From an uncultured Collinsella sp. (GTDB lineage: Bacteria > Actinomycetota > Coriobacteriia > Coriobacteriales > Coriobacteriaceae): a stretch of 27,313 nt of DNA. The stretch is from positions 1 to 27,313 of the forward strand of contig CAAFEX010000068.1 of assembly GCA_900762015.1 (NCBI GenBank), written 5' to 3'. The notes under the pieces were generated by a model. That model was not told the origin of the DNA, ran no database searches, and saw only the letters and a list, made by a program, of their open reading frames with translations. This document shows positions 15,199 through 23,704 of the stretch, piece by piece. The translations under genes were made by a program, and so were the position numbers. Numbering within the stretch: the first letter of the stretch is position 1; every line of letters begins with the position of its first letter.

Positions 15199-16020
15199 AT
15201 GCTCAACGACCTCTACCATATGCTTGATCCCGTCGCGATTTCGGCGGGCCCCATCACCATTTACTGGTACGGCTTGGCCTATGTGGTCGGTGCCCTGCTT
15301 ACGGCGGTCGTCATGTACCGTACGCAGCGCCGCTGGGGTTTTAACATCACGGTCGATGATTTGACGAGCGTCGTGGTCGGCGTTGTCTTTGGCCTCATCA
15401 TCGGCGCCCGCCTGTTCTACGTTATCTTTTATGGCGACGGTTACTATTGGGCCCATCCGCTGGAGATTTTCGCCACCAACGAAGGCGGCATGAGCTTCCA
15501 TGGTGGCCTGGTCGGTGGCATCATCGGTGGCGTCCTCGTGTGCCGCATGTACAAGCTCGACGCCTGGACCATTGCCGACCTTGCCGTGATCGGCGCACCG
15601 CTTGCTTTGTGCCTGGGGCGTTGTGCCAACTTCGTAAACGGCGAGTTGTGGGGCAAGCCGACCGACCTGCCTTGGGGCGTGGTCTTTGGCGGTACTGCGG
15701 GCGACATGCCGCGCCATCCCTCCCAGCTCTATGAGGCATTTCTGGAAGGCATCGTGCTGTTTTGCATTCTGCAGGTGCTCAGCCGCAAAAAACCGCTGCT
15801 ACCCCAGGGTACGTTTATGGGCGTGTTCGTGATGGGTTACGGCATCGTTCGTTTCCTCGTTGAGTTCGTGCGCGTGCCCGACGCTCAGCTGGGCTACCTA
15901 CTGGGCGGCGTGATCACCATGGGTCAGCTGCTGAGCATGCCGCTTGTGATCGCAGGCGCGGCGCTCATTATCTTTGCCCGACACCGCAACCGGCCTCAGC
16001 GCGTCTATTTGGACGCCTAA
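15199..16020 (+). CDS. lgt: phosphatidylglycerol--prolipoprotein diacylglyceryl transferase
   Basis: A 273-residue integral membrane enzyme that transfers diacylglycerol from phosphatidylglycerol to the lipobox cysteine of prolipoproteins, the first step of lipoprotein maturation. The hallmark GRCANFVNGELWG is at residues 140-152, and 'GGMSFHGGLVGG' (~96-107) carries the conserved His-Gly element. About seven membrane segments are evident. The length matches the family. ATG follows AGGGAGCAAGGG. A strong terminator follows the stop codon, so this may end a short operon starting with the NifU-domain gene 108 nt upstream. Confidence 0.95.
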   Translation: MLNDLYHMLDPVAISAGPITIYWYGLAYVVGALLTAVVMYRTQRRWGFNITVDDLTSVVVGVVFGLIIGARLFYVIFYGDGYYWAHPLEIFATNEGGMSFHGGLVGGIIGGVLVCRMYKLDAWTIADLAVIGAPLALCLGRCANFVNGELWGKPTDLPWGVVFGGTAGDMPRHPSQLYEAFLEGIVLFCILQVLSRKKPLLPQGTFMGVFVMGYGIVRFLVEFVRVPDAQLGYLLGGVITMGQLLSMPLVIAGAALIIFARHRNRPQRVYLDA

Positions 16021-16025
16021 CCGCC

Positions 16026-16068
16026 AAAACCATCACAAAGGGGACGGGCACCTTTGTGATGGTTTTGC
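16026..16068 (+). terminator. terminator-like hairpin after lgt with GGGGACGGG core in the loop
   Basis: Perfect 16-bp arms at 16026-16041 and 16051-16066 (AAAACCATCACAAAGG) with a 9-nt loop and terminal T run, 6 nt after the lgt stop. The loop and adjacent arm bases read GGGGACGGGCACC (16040-16052), a motif found in other intergenic hairpins of this window. Confidence 0.85.
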
Positions 16069-16106
16069 CGCGGATATCAGGTTTCTAGAAAGGCTATTTT
16101 TGGACT

Positions 16107-18290
16107 GTGAATGAATCCGACCTCTCCACAACAGCTGCGCGCGATGCCGCTCGCATCGTTTGGTTTAAGCGCTATCCCGCCAAGCAGACGTTCATCGCAT
16201 TTTTGCTTGCCCTGTTTGCGACCACGGCGTTTTCCATCGACCCCGCCCCGGTATCGAGCAACGCGGTCCTAGCGATCGACCCGCAGGCCTCGGGCATGCT
16301 GTATGTGTGCTACGAGGTGCTCCTCTCGTTTGCCGGGCACACCGACGCGGTCATGCTGCTGGCGCTTGCCTGCCTGCTCACACTGCCGTTTCGCTACGTG
16401 TTCTTTGGCCGCGGCGACGCCTGGCGACCCTCGGTCATACTGCCGTCGCTGCTCTTTGCCATTTGCATGGTATTCGGCCGTAGCTACGACCTCACCGATT
16501 CGGCCGAAATCGTACTCGGCGACAAAGCCCGCATTATCTGCGCCTGGATTGGCGGCGCAGGCTGGATGCTCCTGGCAATCGTGGCGTTCTACCTGGCGTT
16601 TGAGTGCTTGGATTGGCTGAGCGCCCGGCGCATTCCGTTTTCGGAAGCGCACTTTGGCCGCCTGTGGCGCGTGGCCCACGCTGTGCTCTCAAAACACCCC
16701 TTTGCTGGCCCCTTCCTGGTACTCGTGGTTGCCTGGGCGCCCACGCTCATCGCCTCGCTGCCCGGCCTTTTTATGGGAGACACGGGCGCGCAGATTCGCC
16801 AGTGGTTCAACTATCCCAACGGTACGAGCGACTACCTGCGCCTGCTCAACCCCAACGTATTGCTCAACGGGCATCACCCGGTTGTGCACACGGCCATTAT
16901 CGGCTCGTGTGTGCAGCTGGGCCTTTCGGTCTTTAACAGCGCAAACGCGGGAATCATCATCTACGCCTGTGCCCAATTTATTATCACGGCTGCCTGCATG
17001 GCATATTCCATCTCGTCGCTGCGCAAACTGGGCGTGAGCCTGCCGGTTCGCGGTGCGATCCTGCTGTTCTTTGCGCTTATGCCGATGTTCTCAAACTACG
17101 CGGCGCTGCTCACCAAAGACGTACTCTTTGCCGATGCGTTTTTGGTTTTGCTGGTGCAGACCGTCAAGCTTGTGGCCTGTGGCCTGCCTCGTCGCGATGC
17201 GAATGTCGAGCGTGTGGGCGAGCCCGAGCCCGTGCTTTTTGCGCGTCACGACTGGCTGCTGCTTGCCCTGGGCGCCATGGGGTCGACGTTTTTGCGTAAC
17301 GGCGGCCTGGTGTTTCCGCTGGCGGCATGCGTGATCGCGGCGGCGTTTTGCGCTTGGGACGTGCATGCGGCTCGCCGTGCGGCCAAGCAGACGGGTGCTG
17401 CGGCCTCGCTTCGCGTGCCGCGCTTCCGCTGGATTGGCACCCTGGCCGTTCTGGCGCTCTGTCTTGTCTCCAACATGTACTTCAGCAAGGTCTTTATGCC
17501 GGCGCACGACATTACGCCCAGCTCCAAGCGCGAGGTGCTCTCGATTCCGTTCCAGCAGACGGCGCGCTTCGTCCAAAAGCACGACGGCCTTAACTCGGGC
17601 GTCAATCCTTTGGTTAAAGAGGACGGCACCATCGTGGAAGCTCCCTGCGACGGCTTGGTGACCGAAGAGGAGCGTGCCGCGATCGATCGCGTACTCAAGT
17701 ACGAAAACCTGGGCCGCCGGTACAACCCCGACAAGTCCGATGCCGTCAAGAATTGCTTTAACGAATATGCCTCGCAGGAGGACATCGACGCCTATTTTGA
17801 GGTTTGGGCCCAGATGTTCAAAAAGGATCCCGAGTGCTATATCTCGGCGCTTATCAATAACTATTATGGATACTTTTATCCGAGCGCCCGCGACGCATGG
17901 GTCTACAGCACGGCGCGCAGTGCCGAGATCATGGCGCGCCCCGACAATCTTAAGTACTTCGATTTCCATCCGGTCGATAGCAAGGTCGTGCGGTGGTGTG
18001 ACCATCTGATCAACCTGTATCGCGTGGCGGTGCAGCGTGTTCCCTTTATCTCGCTCACCATGAGCTCGGCCACCTATGTGTGGATCATGATCGCCGTGGT
18101 GGTCTACTTGCTGCGTCGTCATTCATGGCGTGCGCTGGCGATCTGGGTGCCGCTGTTGGGCGTGCTTGCCGTGTGCCTGATTGGCCCGTGCAACGGCTCG
18201 ACTTACATGCGCTACCTGTATCCGGTCATCGCCTGCATGCCCTTCGCCATCGGCGCCACCGTCACCCGCAGCGACTTCCTCTGGTTCTAA
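16107..18290 (+). CDS. large polytopic membrane protein, possibly glycosyltransferase-like (DUF6020-type)
   Basis: A 727-residue inner-membrane protein with about a dozen hydrophobic segments and one large soluble loop near the C-terminus (~450-640), followed by three more membrane segments. The motif 'FMGDTGAQIRQWFNYPNG' followed by 'LLNGHHPVVHTAIIGS' (~225-270) resembles the acidic and His-containing loops of GT39/GT-C-like and DUF6020 membrane proteins, suggesting transfer of a lipid-linked sugar at the outer membrane face. That is an inference from motif shape and topology. The start used is GTG at 16107, 13 nt after an AGAAAGG site, which is a long gap, so the exact N-terminus is uncertain. 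It appears monocistronic. Confidence 0.7.
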   Translation: MNESDLSTTAARDAARIVWFKRYPAKQTFIAFLLALFATTAFSIDPAPVSSNAVLAIDPQASGMLYVCYEVLLSFAGHTDAVMLLALACLLTLPFRYVFFGRGDAWRPSVILPSLLFAICMVFGRSYDLTDSAEIVLGDKARIICAWIGGAGWMLLAIVAFYLAFECLDWLSARRIPFSEAHFGRLWRVAHAVLSKHPFAGPFLVLVVAWAPTLIASLPGLFMGDTGAQIRQWFNYPNGTSDYLRLLNPNVLLNGHHPVVHTAIIGSCVQLGLSVFNSANAGIIIYACAQFIITAACMAYSISSLRKLGVSLPVRGAILLFFALMPMFSNYAALLTKDVLFADAFLVLLVQTVKLVACGLPRRDANVERVGEPEPVLFARHDWLLLALGAMGSTFLRNGGLVFPLAACVIAAAFCAWDVHAARRAAKQTGAAASLRVPRFRWIGTLAVLALCLVSNMYFSKVFMPAHDITPSSKREVLSIPFQQTARFVQKHDGLNSGVNPLVKEDGTIVEAPCDGLVTEEERAAIDRVLKYENLGRRYNPDKSDAVKNCFNEYASQEDIDAYFEVWAQMFKKDPECYISALINNYYGYFYPSARDAWVYSTARSAEIMARPDNLKYFDFHPVDSKVVRWCDHLINLYRVAVQRVPFISLTMSSATYVWIMIAVVVYLLRRHSWRALAIWVPLLGVLAVCLIGPCNGSTYMRYLYPVIACMPFAIGATVTRSDFLWF

Positions 18291-18291
18291 C

Positions 18292-18325
18292 TTGGTGCAT
18301 TGGGGGTCAGGTTTCTTTGCACCAA
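18292..18325. repeat. intergenic hairpin with GGGGTCAGG loop
   Basis: Perfect 8-bp arms TTGGTGCA (18292-18299) and TGCACCAA (18318-18325). The 18-nt loop contains GGGGTCAGG (18303-18311). It lies directly after the membrane protein stop codon. The arms differ from the lgt hairpin although the loop core is related. Confidence 0.6.
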
Positions 18326-18455
18326 AGGGGTCATCATCACGACGCCTTCATTTTGGGGTTTATCTTGCAGGCCGGTAGGTATATCATAACGACGTTTGTT
18401 TATATTGCCCGAGCATCCACGCTGGGCTTTAGGTCAAAACCGATAGGAGACACGT

Positions 18456-19262
18456 ATGTCCGGACACTCTAAGTGGGCCACAACCAAGCATCGTAAGGGC
18501 GCGCAGGACGCCAAGCGTTCCGCCCTCTTCTCCAAGCTCAGCCGCAACATCACCGTTGCTGCCCGTCTCGGCGGTGACCCGCTGCCCGAGAACAACGCCA
18601 GCCTCGCCGCTGCCGTTGCCAAGGCCAAGGCTCAGTCCATGCCTAAGGACAAGATCAAGTCCGCTATCGACAAGGCTTTTGGTTCGGGTGCTGACGCCGC
18701 CGTCTACGAGAACATCGTGTACGAGGGCTACGGTCCCGCCGGTGTCGCCGTCTACGTCGACTGCCTGACCGACAACCGCAACCGTACCGCCGCTGATGTC
18801 CGTTCCGCCTTCTCCCACGCTGGTGGCAACCTGGGCACCTCCGGCTCCGTCGCCTTCCAGTTTGAGCGCAAGGGCCAGATCGTCGTCGCCAAGGAGATCC
18901 TGGACGAGAACGCCAAGAAGGAGACCATGATCGCCAACGGTGCTGCCGGTGACGAGGATGAGTTCATGATGGCCATCGCCGAGGCCGGTGGCGAGGACTA
19001 CGAGGACGCCGGCGAGGAGTGGATCGTCTGGACTACTGCCAACGAGGTCATGGCTGTCTCCAAGGCGCTCGAGGAGCAGGGCGTCCAGGTCAAGGGCTCC
19101 GAGACCACCATGGTCCCGACCACCCCGACCGAGGTCTCCGGCGCCGACGCCAAGAAGGTTCAGCGCCTCATCGACCGTCTTGAGGAGCTCGACGACGTCC
19201 AGGATGTTTACAGCACCATGGACATGACCGACGAGGTCATCGCTGCCCTCGAGGAGGAGTAG
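18456..19262 (+). CDS. YebC/PmpR family translation/regulatory factor (TACO1-like)
   Basis: A 268-residue cytoplasmic protein. The N-terminal signature 'MSGHSKWATTKHRKGAQDAKR' segment and 'ARLGGDPLPENNASLAAAV' define the YebC/TACO1 family. Members were long described as transcriptional regulators; more recent work links the family to relief of ribosome stalling at proline-rich stretches. It is about 20 residues longer than the common 240-250 length because of acidic insertions in the middle domain ('AAGDEDEFM', 'GGEDYEDAGEEW'). ATG is preceded by ATAGGAG. The gene usually sits beside ruvC in other bacteria; that neighbour is absent here. A terminator follows. Confidence 0.93.
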   Translation: MSGHSKWATTKHRKGAQDAKRSALFSKLSRNITVAARLGGDPLPENNASLAAAVAKAKAQSMPKDKIKSAIDKAFGSGADAAVYENIVYEGYGPAGVAVYVDCLTDNRNRTAADVRSAFSHAGGNLGTSGSVAFQFERKGQIVVAKEILDENAKKETMIANGAAGDEDEFMMAIAEAGGEDYEDAGEEWIVWTTANEVMAVSKALEEQGVQVKGSETTMVPTTPTEVSGADAKKVQRLIDRLEELDDVQDVYSTMDMTDEVIAALEEE

Positions 19263-19331
19263 CGCCCGCACGGGTTAAGCCGTGCATATCTGGGCATAAT
19301 GAAGCGAGCATGCAAGCCTCGTGGAATAGAT

Positions 19332-19374
19332 GAGCCGGATCCGCGTGCGTAGAGCACCGGACCCGGCTCTTTTA
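19332..19374 (+). terminator. Rho-independent terminator after the yebC-like gene
   Basis: Arms 19332-19343 and 19358-19369 pair with one A/C mismatch (GAGCCGGATCCG with CGGACCCGGCTC), followed by TTTTA. The tail overlaps a TATAAT sequence (19373-19378) that could be the -10 box of the next operon, though no good -35 is visible. Confidence 0.8.
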
Positions 19375-19428
19375 TAATGATGCGAACCGTTTTGCATTTC
19401 GAGAGCCGAGATTTGAAGGGAGCGCCAC

Positions 19429-19974
19429 GTGCGCGTACTCAAACGAGCCCTAGCGATTGTGTATCTTGCCGCCGCCATCGTGGCGCTGGGTACGCTCGTC
19501 TGCCAGTTTTGGGGGCCGTATACGTATCGCTTTATGCTGCTGATGCGCGACCCCATGCCGCGCATTGTCGTGACGGCATGCGGCGGAGTTGTGGCGATCG
19601 GCGTGCTGGTAAGCTTCTTCCGCCTGATGTTTGCTCGTCGCGAGCCGTCCTGCGTGCATCCGGCGGGGGAACGCAATATCGAGGTTACCCTTGCGGCGCT
19701 TTCTTCGTGTGCCAGGGCTGCTGCCGAGCGCGACGACCGCGTGATGGTCGAGCATGTTGAGGCCCGCGTCCAAGGCCCCGACGATTCGCACGTCCGATTT
19801 AAGGTCGAGGCTATCGCGCTTGACGATAAGGACGTGGCATCTCTGGCTACCGCGATGCAACAGCGCATCGAGGAAGCTTGCGACACCATGCTCGGCACGC
19901 CGGGTACGACCGCGCGCGTCCGTTTTTTGCCGTCCAAGACTACCGTCCAGACCGTGGAGGTTTCCGGTGAGTGA
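19429..19974 (+). CDS. amaP: alkaline shock response membrane anchor protein AmaP
   Basis: A 181-residue membrane protein. Two hydrophobic segments (about residues 5-27 and 45-67) flank a short loop, then a soluble domain of ~110 residues follows. This topology and its place upstream of a DUF2273 gene and an Asp23 gene match AmaP, which tethers Asp23-type proteins to the cytoplasmic membrane. The start is GTG at 19429, spaced 7 nt from GAAGGGAG. The stop overlaps the next start by 8 bases, so the two are translationally coupled. Sequence similarity is read by eye; the operon context is the stronger evidence. Confidence 0.8.
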   Translation: MRVLKRALAIVYLAAAIVALGTLVCQFWGPYTYRFMLLMRDPMPRIVVTACGGVVAIGVLVSFFRLMFARREPSCVHPAGERNIEVTLAALSSCARAAAERDDRVMVEHVEARVQGPDDSHVRFKVEAIALDDKDVASLATAMQQRIEEACDTMLGTPGTTARVRFLPSKTTVQTVEVSGE

Positions 19975-20344
19975 TACCAATCAAGATAAGACCGCTCGTA
20001 CGCCGCGCCTGACGATTGACCAGAGCGCCACGCCGGCGAGCGAACCTGTTGATTCCAAAGCAGAGGCAACCGAGTTGCAAGATGCGGCAGCCGCGGATTT
20101 TGACGAGGCTATGGGTCTCATCAAGGGTACGGGCGCTGCCATCTGGAGCTATGCTGTGCGTCATCCCAACACCACGCTCGGCGCCGTCGCTGGCTTTATC
20201 CTCGCCGTGTTGGTGCTCACGCTCGGCCTGTGGGATACGCTCGTCATTGCATTCTTCGTGCTAATCGGCGCCGTAATTGGCCAAATTCGCGACGGCGAGA
20301 ACGGGATCGTCAACTTCTTCGGCCGTCTGTTTAGCGGCCGCTAA
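19967..20344 (+). CDS. DUF2273 small membrane protein
   Basis: A 125-residue protein with a ~55-residue polar N-terminus and a hydrophobic pair at ~68-105 ('HPNTTLGAVAGFILAVLVLT' and 'WDTLVIAFFVLIGAVIGQI'). It ends in the 'RDGENGIVNFFGRLFSGR' tail typical of DUF2273, a family usually found in Asp23/AmaP operons. The chosen start is GTG at 19967, 6 nt after GGAGG and overlapping the end of amaP. The N-terminal extension is longer than in many family members, which are often ~60-80 residues. Presumed role: an accessory of the Asp23 membrane complex. Confidence 0.85.
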   Translation: MSDTNQDKTARTPRLTIDQSATPASEPVDSKAEATELQDAAAADFDEAMGLIKGTGAAIWSYAVRHPNTTLGAVAGFILAVLVLTLGLWDTLVIAFFVLIGAVIGQIRDGENGIVNFFGRLFSGR

Positions 20345-20388
20345 TATGTATTCGACTGTCGCATCCGCGGCAGGCATAAGGAGGAACC

Positions 20389-20904
20389 ATGGCTTTTAAT
20401 ACGAAGGTCGATGTGGCCGATACCGAGCTCGAGGCAGACGAGACCGTCACCGCCGAGGCCGAGGACGTAACGCTCGAGGATGAGGCGCTCGTCGAGGCCG
20501 AGTCCGATGTGGATGAGGATGATGAGGAAACAGACGAGTCCGAGGACTCGCTGACCTATTCCAACGGTGTGATCGAGAAGATCGTTGCCATGGCCACTCG
20601 CGAGGTTCCGCACGTTCTGGGCATGAAGGGTAACCTCATGCACTTTGTGCAGGAGCAGTTTGGTGCCGAGAATCTGACCAAGGGCGTGACGGTCGAGGTC
20701 ACCGATGACAATCGTGTGGTCGTCAACATCTCCGTCATTATCGAGTACGGCGCCTATGCGCCCGCGATCTTCGACGATGTCAAGGTACGTGTCACCGAGC
20801 GCCTTGCCGCGATGACCGGCCTTGAGGTGGCGGGCGTCAACCTGCGTATCGAGGACGTCATCACCCCCGAGGAGTACGAGCACCGCACCAGCCAGCACGA
20901 ATAA
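20389..20904 (+). CDS. Asp23/Gls24 family envelope stress response protein
   Basis: A 171-residue protein whose C-terminal ~110 residues form the Asp23 domain: 'SNGVIEKIVAMATREVPHVLGM', 'GVTVEVTDDNRVVVNISVIIEYG' and 'VRVTERLAAMTGLEVAGVNLRIEDV'. The first ~55 residues are strongly acidic (Glu/Asp runs) and not part of the domain. Asp23 proteins collect at the membrane through AmaP and respond to envelope or alkaline stress. ATG follows AAGGAGG at ideal spacing, suggesting high expression. It is the last gene of the amaP-DUF2273-asp23 operon and precedes a terminator. Confidence 0.93.
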   Translation: MAFNTKVDVADTELEADETVTAEAEDVTLEDEALVEAESDVDEDDEETDESEDSLTYSNGVIEKIVAMATREVPHVLGMKGNLMHFVQEQFGAENLTKGVTVEVTDDNRVVVNISVIIEYGAYAPAIFDDVKVRVTERLAAMTGLEVAGVNLRIEDVITPEEYEHRTSQHE

Positions 20905-20956
20905 CCTTCCAAAAAGGGACAGGTTTGTTTTAGCAGGTTTTATCTGCGAAAACGTT

Positions 20957-20997
20957 AAACGGCCGACCGCGCAAGCAAAAGCGTGGCCGGCCGTTTC
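20957..20997 (+). terminator. Rho-independent terminator of the Asp23 operon
   Basis: Arms beginning AAACGGCCGACC (from 20957) and ending GGCCGGCCGTTT (to 20996) pair with one mismatch around a loop of about 16 nt, followed by TCTGT. Upstream, at 20916-20931, lies GGGACAGGTTTGTTTT, related to the loop elements elsewhere. Confidence 0.75.
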
Positions 20998-21110
20998 TGT
21001 ACGCTCCCGATGTAGCCATACCGCTCGTCTAACTAAGGGTTGCAATCCCCACGTTCCGCGTTACCCTAATGAGCGCATTGTTTCCAAATTGTTAACGAGG
21101 AGTTGCCGTA

Positions 21111-22133
21111 ATGGCCGACGAGCACGAGACAGAAAGCAAGGCATGGGCAATTGAGGCCGCTGCGGCAGAGGCAGCGTCGCGTGCTGCCGAGGAGGTGCAT
21201 CGTCCTCCCGTAGTGCCGATGGAGCGCGTGGTCGATCGCACCGATATCGAGCGCGGCGAGCGTGCCGGCCAAAAGCGCAGCCAGGAGCCAGGCTTCCCGC
21301 GCTTTTTTGCCGAGCTCAATCTGGGTCTGATTCTTACGGCCTTTGCCATCGTTGCGTTTAAAACTCCTAATCACTTTGCTTTTGGCGGCACCTCGGGCAT
21401 GTCGGTCATTCTGTCCACGCTGTTCCCGACTTTGCCCGTCGGCGTCTTTATGTGGATTATCAACGCGGTTCTCGTCGTTTTGGGCTTTGTCTTTTTGGAG
21501 CGCAAGGCGATCCTTTGGAGCGTCTTCGCTTCGTTTGCGCTGTCCGCCTATGTTTCGCTGTTTGAGCTTTTTATTCCGACCGATGTCTCTCTGACGGGTG
21601 ATATGTGGCTTGACCTGTGCTTTGCCGTCATCTTGCCGGCGCTCGGCAGTGCCATCGTCTTTGATATTGGCGCCTCGACGGGTGGCACGGACATTCTTGC
21701 CATGATCCTCAAGCGCCGCACCACGCTCGAGATTGGCCGCGCCCTGCTGCTGGTCGATATCGGTATCGTGACCATCGCGGCCTTTTTGTATGGCCCGCGT
21801 GTCGGTCTGTATTGCGTGCTCGGCCTGTTTGCCAAGACGCTTGTGGTCGACAAAGCCATTGAGAGCATTCACCTTCGTAAGGTCTGCACGGTCATTTGTT
21901 CCGAGCCCCTTAAGGTCGAGGAGTTTATCGTCAAGCATCTCAACCGTACGGCGACCATCAGCCGCGGCTACGGTGCCTTCTCGGGCAAGTGCGTGACGGT
22001 GATCATGAGCGTGCTGAGCCGTCGCGAGGCCGTGCAACTGCGCCGCTATGCGCGCGAAGTCGATCCGGGTGCCTTTATCACGATCGTCGACAGTTCCGAG
22101 ATCGTCGGCAAGGGCTTCCGCGGAACGAATTAG
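21111..22133 (+). CDS. YitT family membrane protein
   Basis: A 340-residue membrane protein of the YitT family (DUF161 membrane part plus C-terminal DUF2179). The first ~65 residues are hydrophilic and Ala/Glu/Arg-rich, an extension not usual in the family. Five or six membrane segments follow, with the hallmark 'FGGTSGMSVILSTLFP' and 'FDIGASTGGTDILAMILKRRTTLEIGRALLLVD' loops. The C-terminal ~80 residues contain the cytoplasmic DUF2179 fold ('ISRGYGAFSGKCVTVIMSVLSRREAVQLRRYAREVDPGAFITI'). The function is not established; a transport role is often assumed. The ATG at 21111 follows GAGGAG. The next gene is 150 nt downstream with its own putative promoter. Confidence 0.9.
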   Translation: MADEHETESKAWAIEAAAAEAASRAAEEVHRPPVVPMERVVDRTDIERGERAGQKRSQEPGFPRFFAELNLGLILTAFAIVAFKTPNHFAFGGTSGMSVILSTLFPTLPVGVFMWIINAVLVVLGFVFLERKAILWSVFASFALSAYVSLFELFIPTDVSLTGDMWLDLCFAVILPALGSAIVFDIGASTGGTDILAMILKRRTTLEIGRALLLVDIGIVTIAAFLYGPRVGLYCVLGLFAKTLVVDKAIESIHLRKVCTVICSEPLKVEEFIVKHLNRTATISRGYGAFSGKCVTVIMSVLSRREAVQLRRYAREVDPGAFITIVDSSEIVGKGFRGTN

Positions 22134-22191
22134 CACAGACGTATTCAACGAACCGCCTGCTGGCGCCGTGTACCTTGCAAATCGGTCATCT

Positions 22192-22222
22192 TTGAGTATT
22201 TGACCCCACATTGGGTGATAAT
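22192..22222 (+). promoter_or_regulatory. candidate promoter for the zinc-ribbon membrane protein gene
   Basis: TTGAGT (22192-22197) and GATAAT (22217-22222) are separated by 19 bp, longer than optimal. They lie about 60 bp upstream of the preferred start. Evidence is resemblance only. Confidence 0.3.
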
Positions 22223-22283
22223 GATGTCAAAGACATCGTTTGCGATCCAGGTGATTCGCTCAAGATACGAAGGGATGATTTCG

Positions 22284-23573
22284 ATGTTCTGCTCGCAGTG
22301 TGGCGCCCCTATGGACGATAACGACAAGTTCTGCGGCGTGTGTGGTGCTCCTAATGCCGGTGCCGCTGGCCCCGCTCCCCAGGGACAGCCCCAGCCCCAG
22401 CAGTTTGTTCCGCAACCGCCCGTGGCGAATGCGCCAAAGGGCTGTGTGGCTCAGGCGTTCCAAGATATGACCAAGACTCCGGGCGTGCTTCAGCGTGTAT
22501 GCCAAATCGCGTTTTTGCCGGCGCTGATTTGCGTTGTGTCGGTGCTCGTGTTGTTTATTCCCGTTATTGGCGGCATTGCGGCTGCCATCGGCTTTTTGGC
22601 AGCTTGCATTGCGAGCGTGTGCGGTTCGGGCTTTGGTATCGAGTGGGGTCGCGATCTGTCGCTTAAGGTCGATGACGGCATGGACCGTCCACTCATGCGT
22701 TCCACGTCGTTTGGTCTCGGAGTCTTTTCGAGCGTTATTTCGGTCGTGCTCGAGGTTATCGCTGCCATTCCCGTTATCGGTGTAGTGCTTTCGCTGGTGG
22801 AGGGCGTGGTAATTGGCGCCGCGGGCTCGTATTCTTATTACGGCTCTTATGCGCTCGAGGCTGCGCTGTTCGGTTCGCTCGGCCTGCTTGTCCTGGCGCT
22901 AATTGCCTCGGCGATTCTGGGTGTCTTCTTTAAGATGTTCGCCGACATCGCCGTGATGCACTTTGCGGTGACCGGTCGCGTCGAGAGCGCGTTTTCGCTC
23001 GATAAGGTCTGGGCGGCGTTTAAGCACAACAAGACCAAGCTGTTCTGTGCTTCGTTCCTTCCCGAGTTTTTGACGGGCCTGGTCGCCAACGTTGTCACAT
23101 GGATCTTGACGGTCGTCTTTGGCGCCATTGCCTCTGTCGGTATGTATAGCTACTACTATCGTCCTACGGGTATTGAGGCAATTGTTACCGGCGGTGGCGT
23201 CACGCTCGCGCTGTTCTTGGTGCTGGTCGCTTTCGTCACCGTATTTCTTACGGTCTTTGGAAAGATGCTCAAGCATCGTGCCGTTGGCTATTGGGCCGCA
23301 CGCTATGCAAGCGAGTGGGCCGATGAGGATAAGGACGACGTCCTGACTTTTGTGTTGCCTTTCGAGAAGAAGTCCGCTCCTTCGGGTTACAGCGCTCCGG
23401 ATGCCGAGCCCGCACCTGAGCCCGAGCCCACGCTTGAGCCCGAGCCCACGCCTGAGCCCGAGCCCACGCCTGAGCCGGCACCCGAGCCCATGCCGGAATC
23501 GGAGCCCGAGCCCGCACCTGAGCCCGATCCCGATCCCGAGCTGGGTTCCGACGAGGAGCCTCAGGACGAGTAG
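22284..23573 (+). CDS. zinc-ribbon DUF4013-type membrane protein with Glu-Pro repeat tail
   Basis: A 429-residue protein starting with a zinc ribbon: cysteines 3, 6, 17 and 20 in two CxxC pairs. A Gln/Pro linker leads to about six hydrophobic segments (~75-355) containing the 'GIEWGRDLSLKVDDGMDRPLMR' loop and Gly/Ala-rich membrane spans, consistent with DUF4013 membrane proteins. The C-terminal ~55 residues are a Glu-Pro repeat tail, acidic and presumably extended. The start at 22284 is preferred over ATGs at 22200 and 22275: AAGGGA lies 8 nt upstream, whereas at 22275 it would touch the start, and zinc-ribbon proteins typically begin with 'MFC.QCG'. The function is unknown. Confidence 0.8.
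   Translation: MFCSQCGAPMDDNDKFCGVCGAPNAGAAGPAPQGQPQPQQFVPQPPVANAPKGCVAQAFQDMTKTPGVLQRVCQIAFLPALICVVSVLVLFIPVIGGIAAAIGFLAACIASVCGSGFGIEWGRDLSLKVDDGMDRPLMRSTSFGLGVFSSVISVVLEVIAAIPVIGVVLSLVEGVVIGAAGSYSYYGSYALEAALFGSLGLLVLALIASAILGVFFKMFADIAVMHFAVTGRVESAFSLDKVWAAFKHNKTKLFCASFLPEFLTGLVANVVTWILTVVFGAIASVGMYSYYYRPTGIEAIVTGGGVTLALFLVLVAFVTVFLTVFGKMLKHRAVGYWAARYASEWADEDKDDVLTFVLPFEKKSAPSGYSAPDAEPAPEPEPTLEPEPTPEPEPTPEPAPEPMPESEPEPAPEPDPDPELGSDEEPQDE
23418..23471 (+). repeat. 18-bp coding tandem repeat in the Glu-Pro tail
   Basis: Three near-identical 18-bp units (GAGCCCGAGCCCACGCYT) encode EPEPT(L/P). Degenerate copies extend on both sides from about 23407 to 23536. Copy number could vary between strains without breaking the frame. 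Confidence 0.85.
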
Positions 23574-23585
23574 CCATGCCGTCTG

Positions 23586-23610
23586 CCATTTGGGGACGGG
23601 GTAGAAATGG
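23586..23610. repeat. intergenic hairpin with GGGGACGGG loop
   Basis: Perfect 6-bp arms CCATTT (23586-23591) and AAATGG (23605-23610) enclose GGGGACGGGGTAG (23592-23604). It lies between the convergent DUF4013-type and M20 genes. Confidence 0.6.
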
Positions 23611-23631
23611 TAGAAATAGCGCTTGAAGAAT

Positions 23632-23674
23632 GAGCGGGGGCGGACGTTTCGATACGTCCGCCCCCGCTCTGCTT
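23632..23674. terminator. likely bidirectional terminator between convergent genes
   Basis: Perfect 16-bp arms GAGCGGGGGCGGACGT (23632-23647) and its complement (23654-23669) with a 6-nt loop. T runs are weak on both sides (TGCTTTA on plus, CATTCTTC on minus), so it may serve both genes, or act mainly by stabilising 3' ends. Confidence 0.65.
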
Positions 23675-23704
23675 TAGCCAGGCTGTTATGGATGGGTGTG
23701 ACGA

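Noticed and set aside
14041..15717. Minus-strand open frame across the dCMP deaminase, NifU-domain and lgt genes
   Set aside because: It runs antisense through three well-supported genes and through intergenic sequence, with no homology.
23418..23536. Possible CRISPR-like or non-coding repeat array
   Set aside because: The 18-bp units are in frame, encode EPEPTP, and have no spacers.
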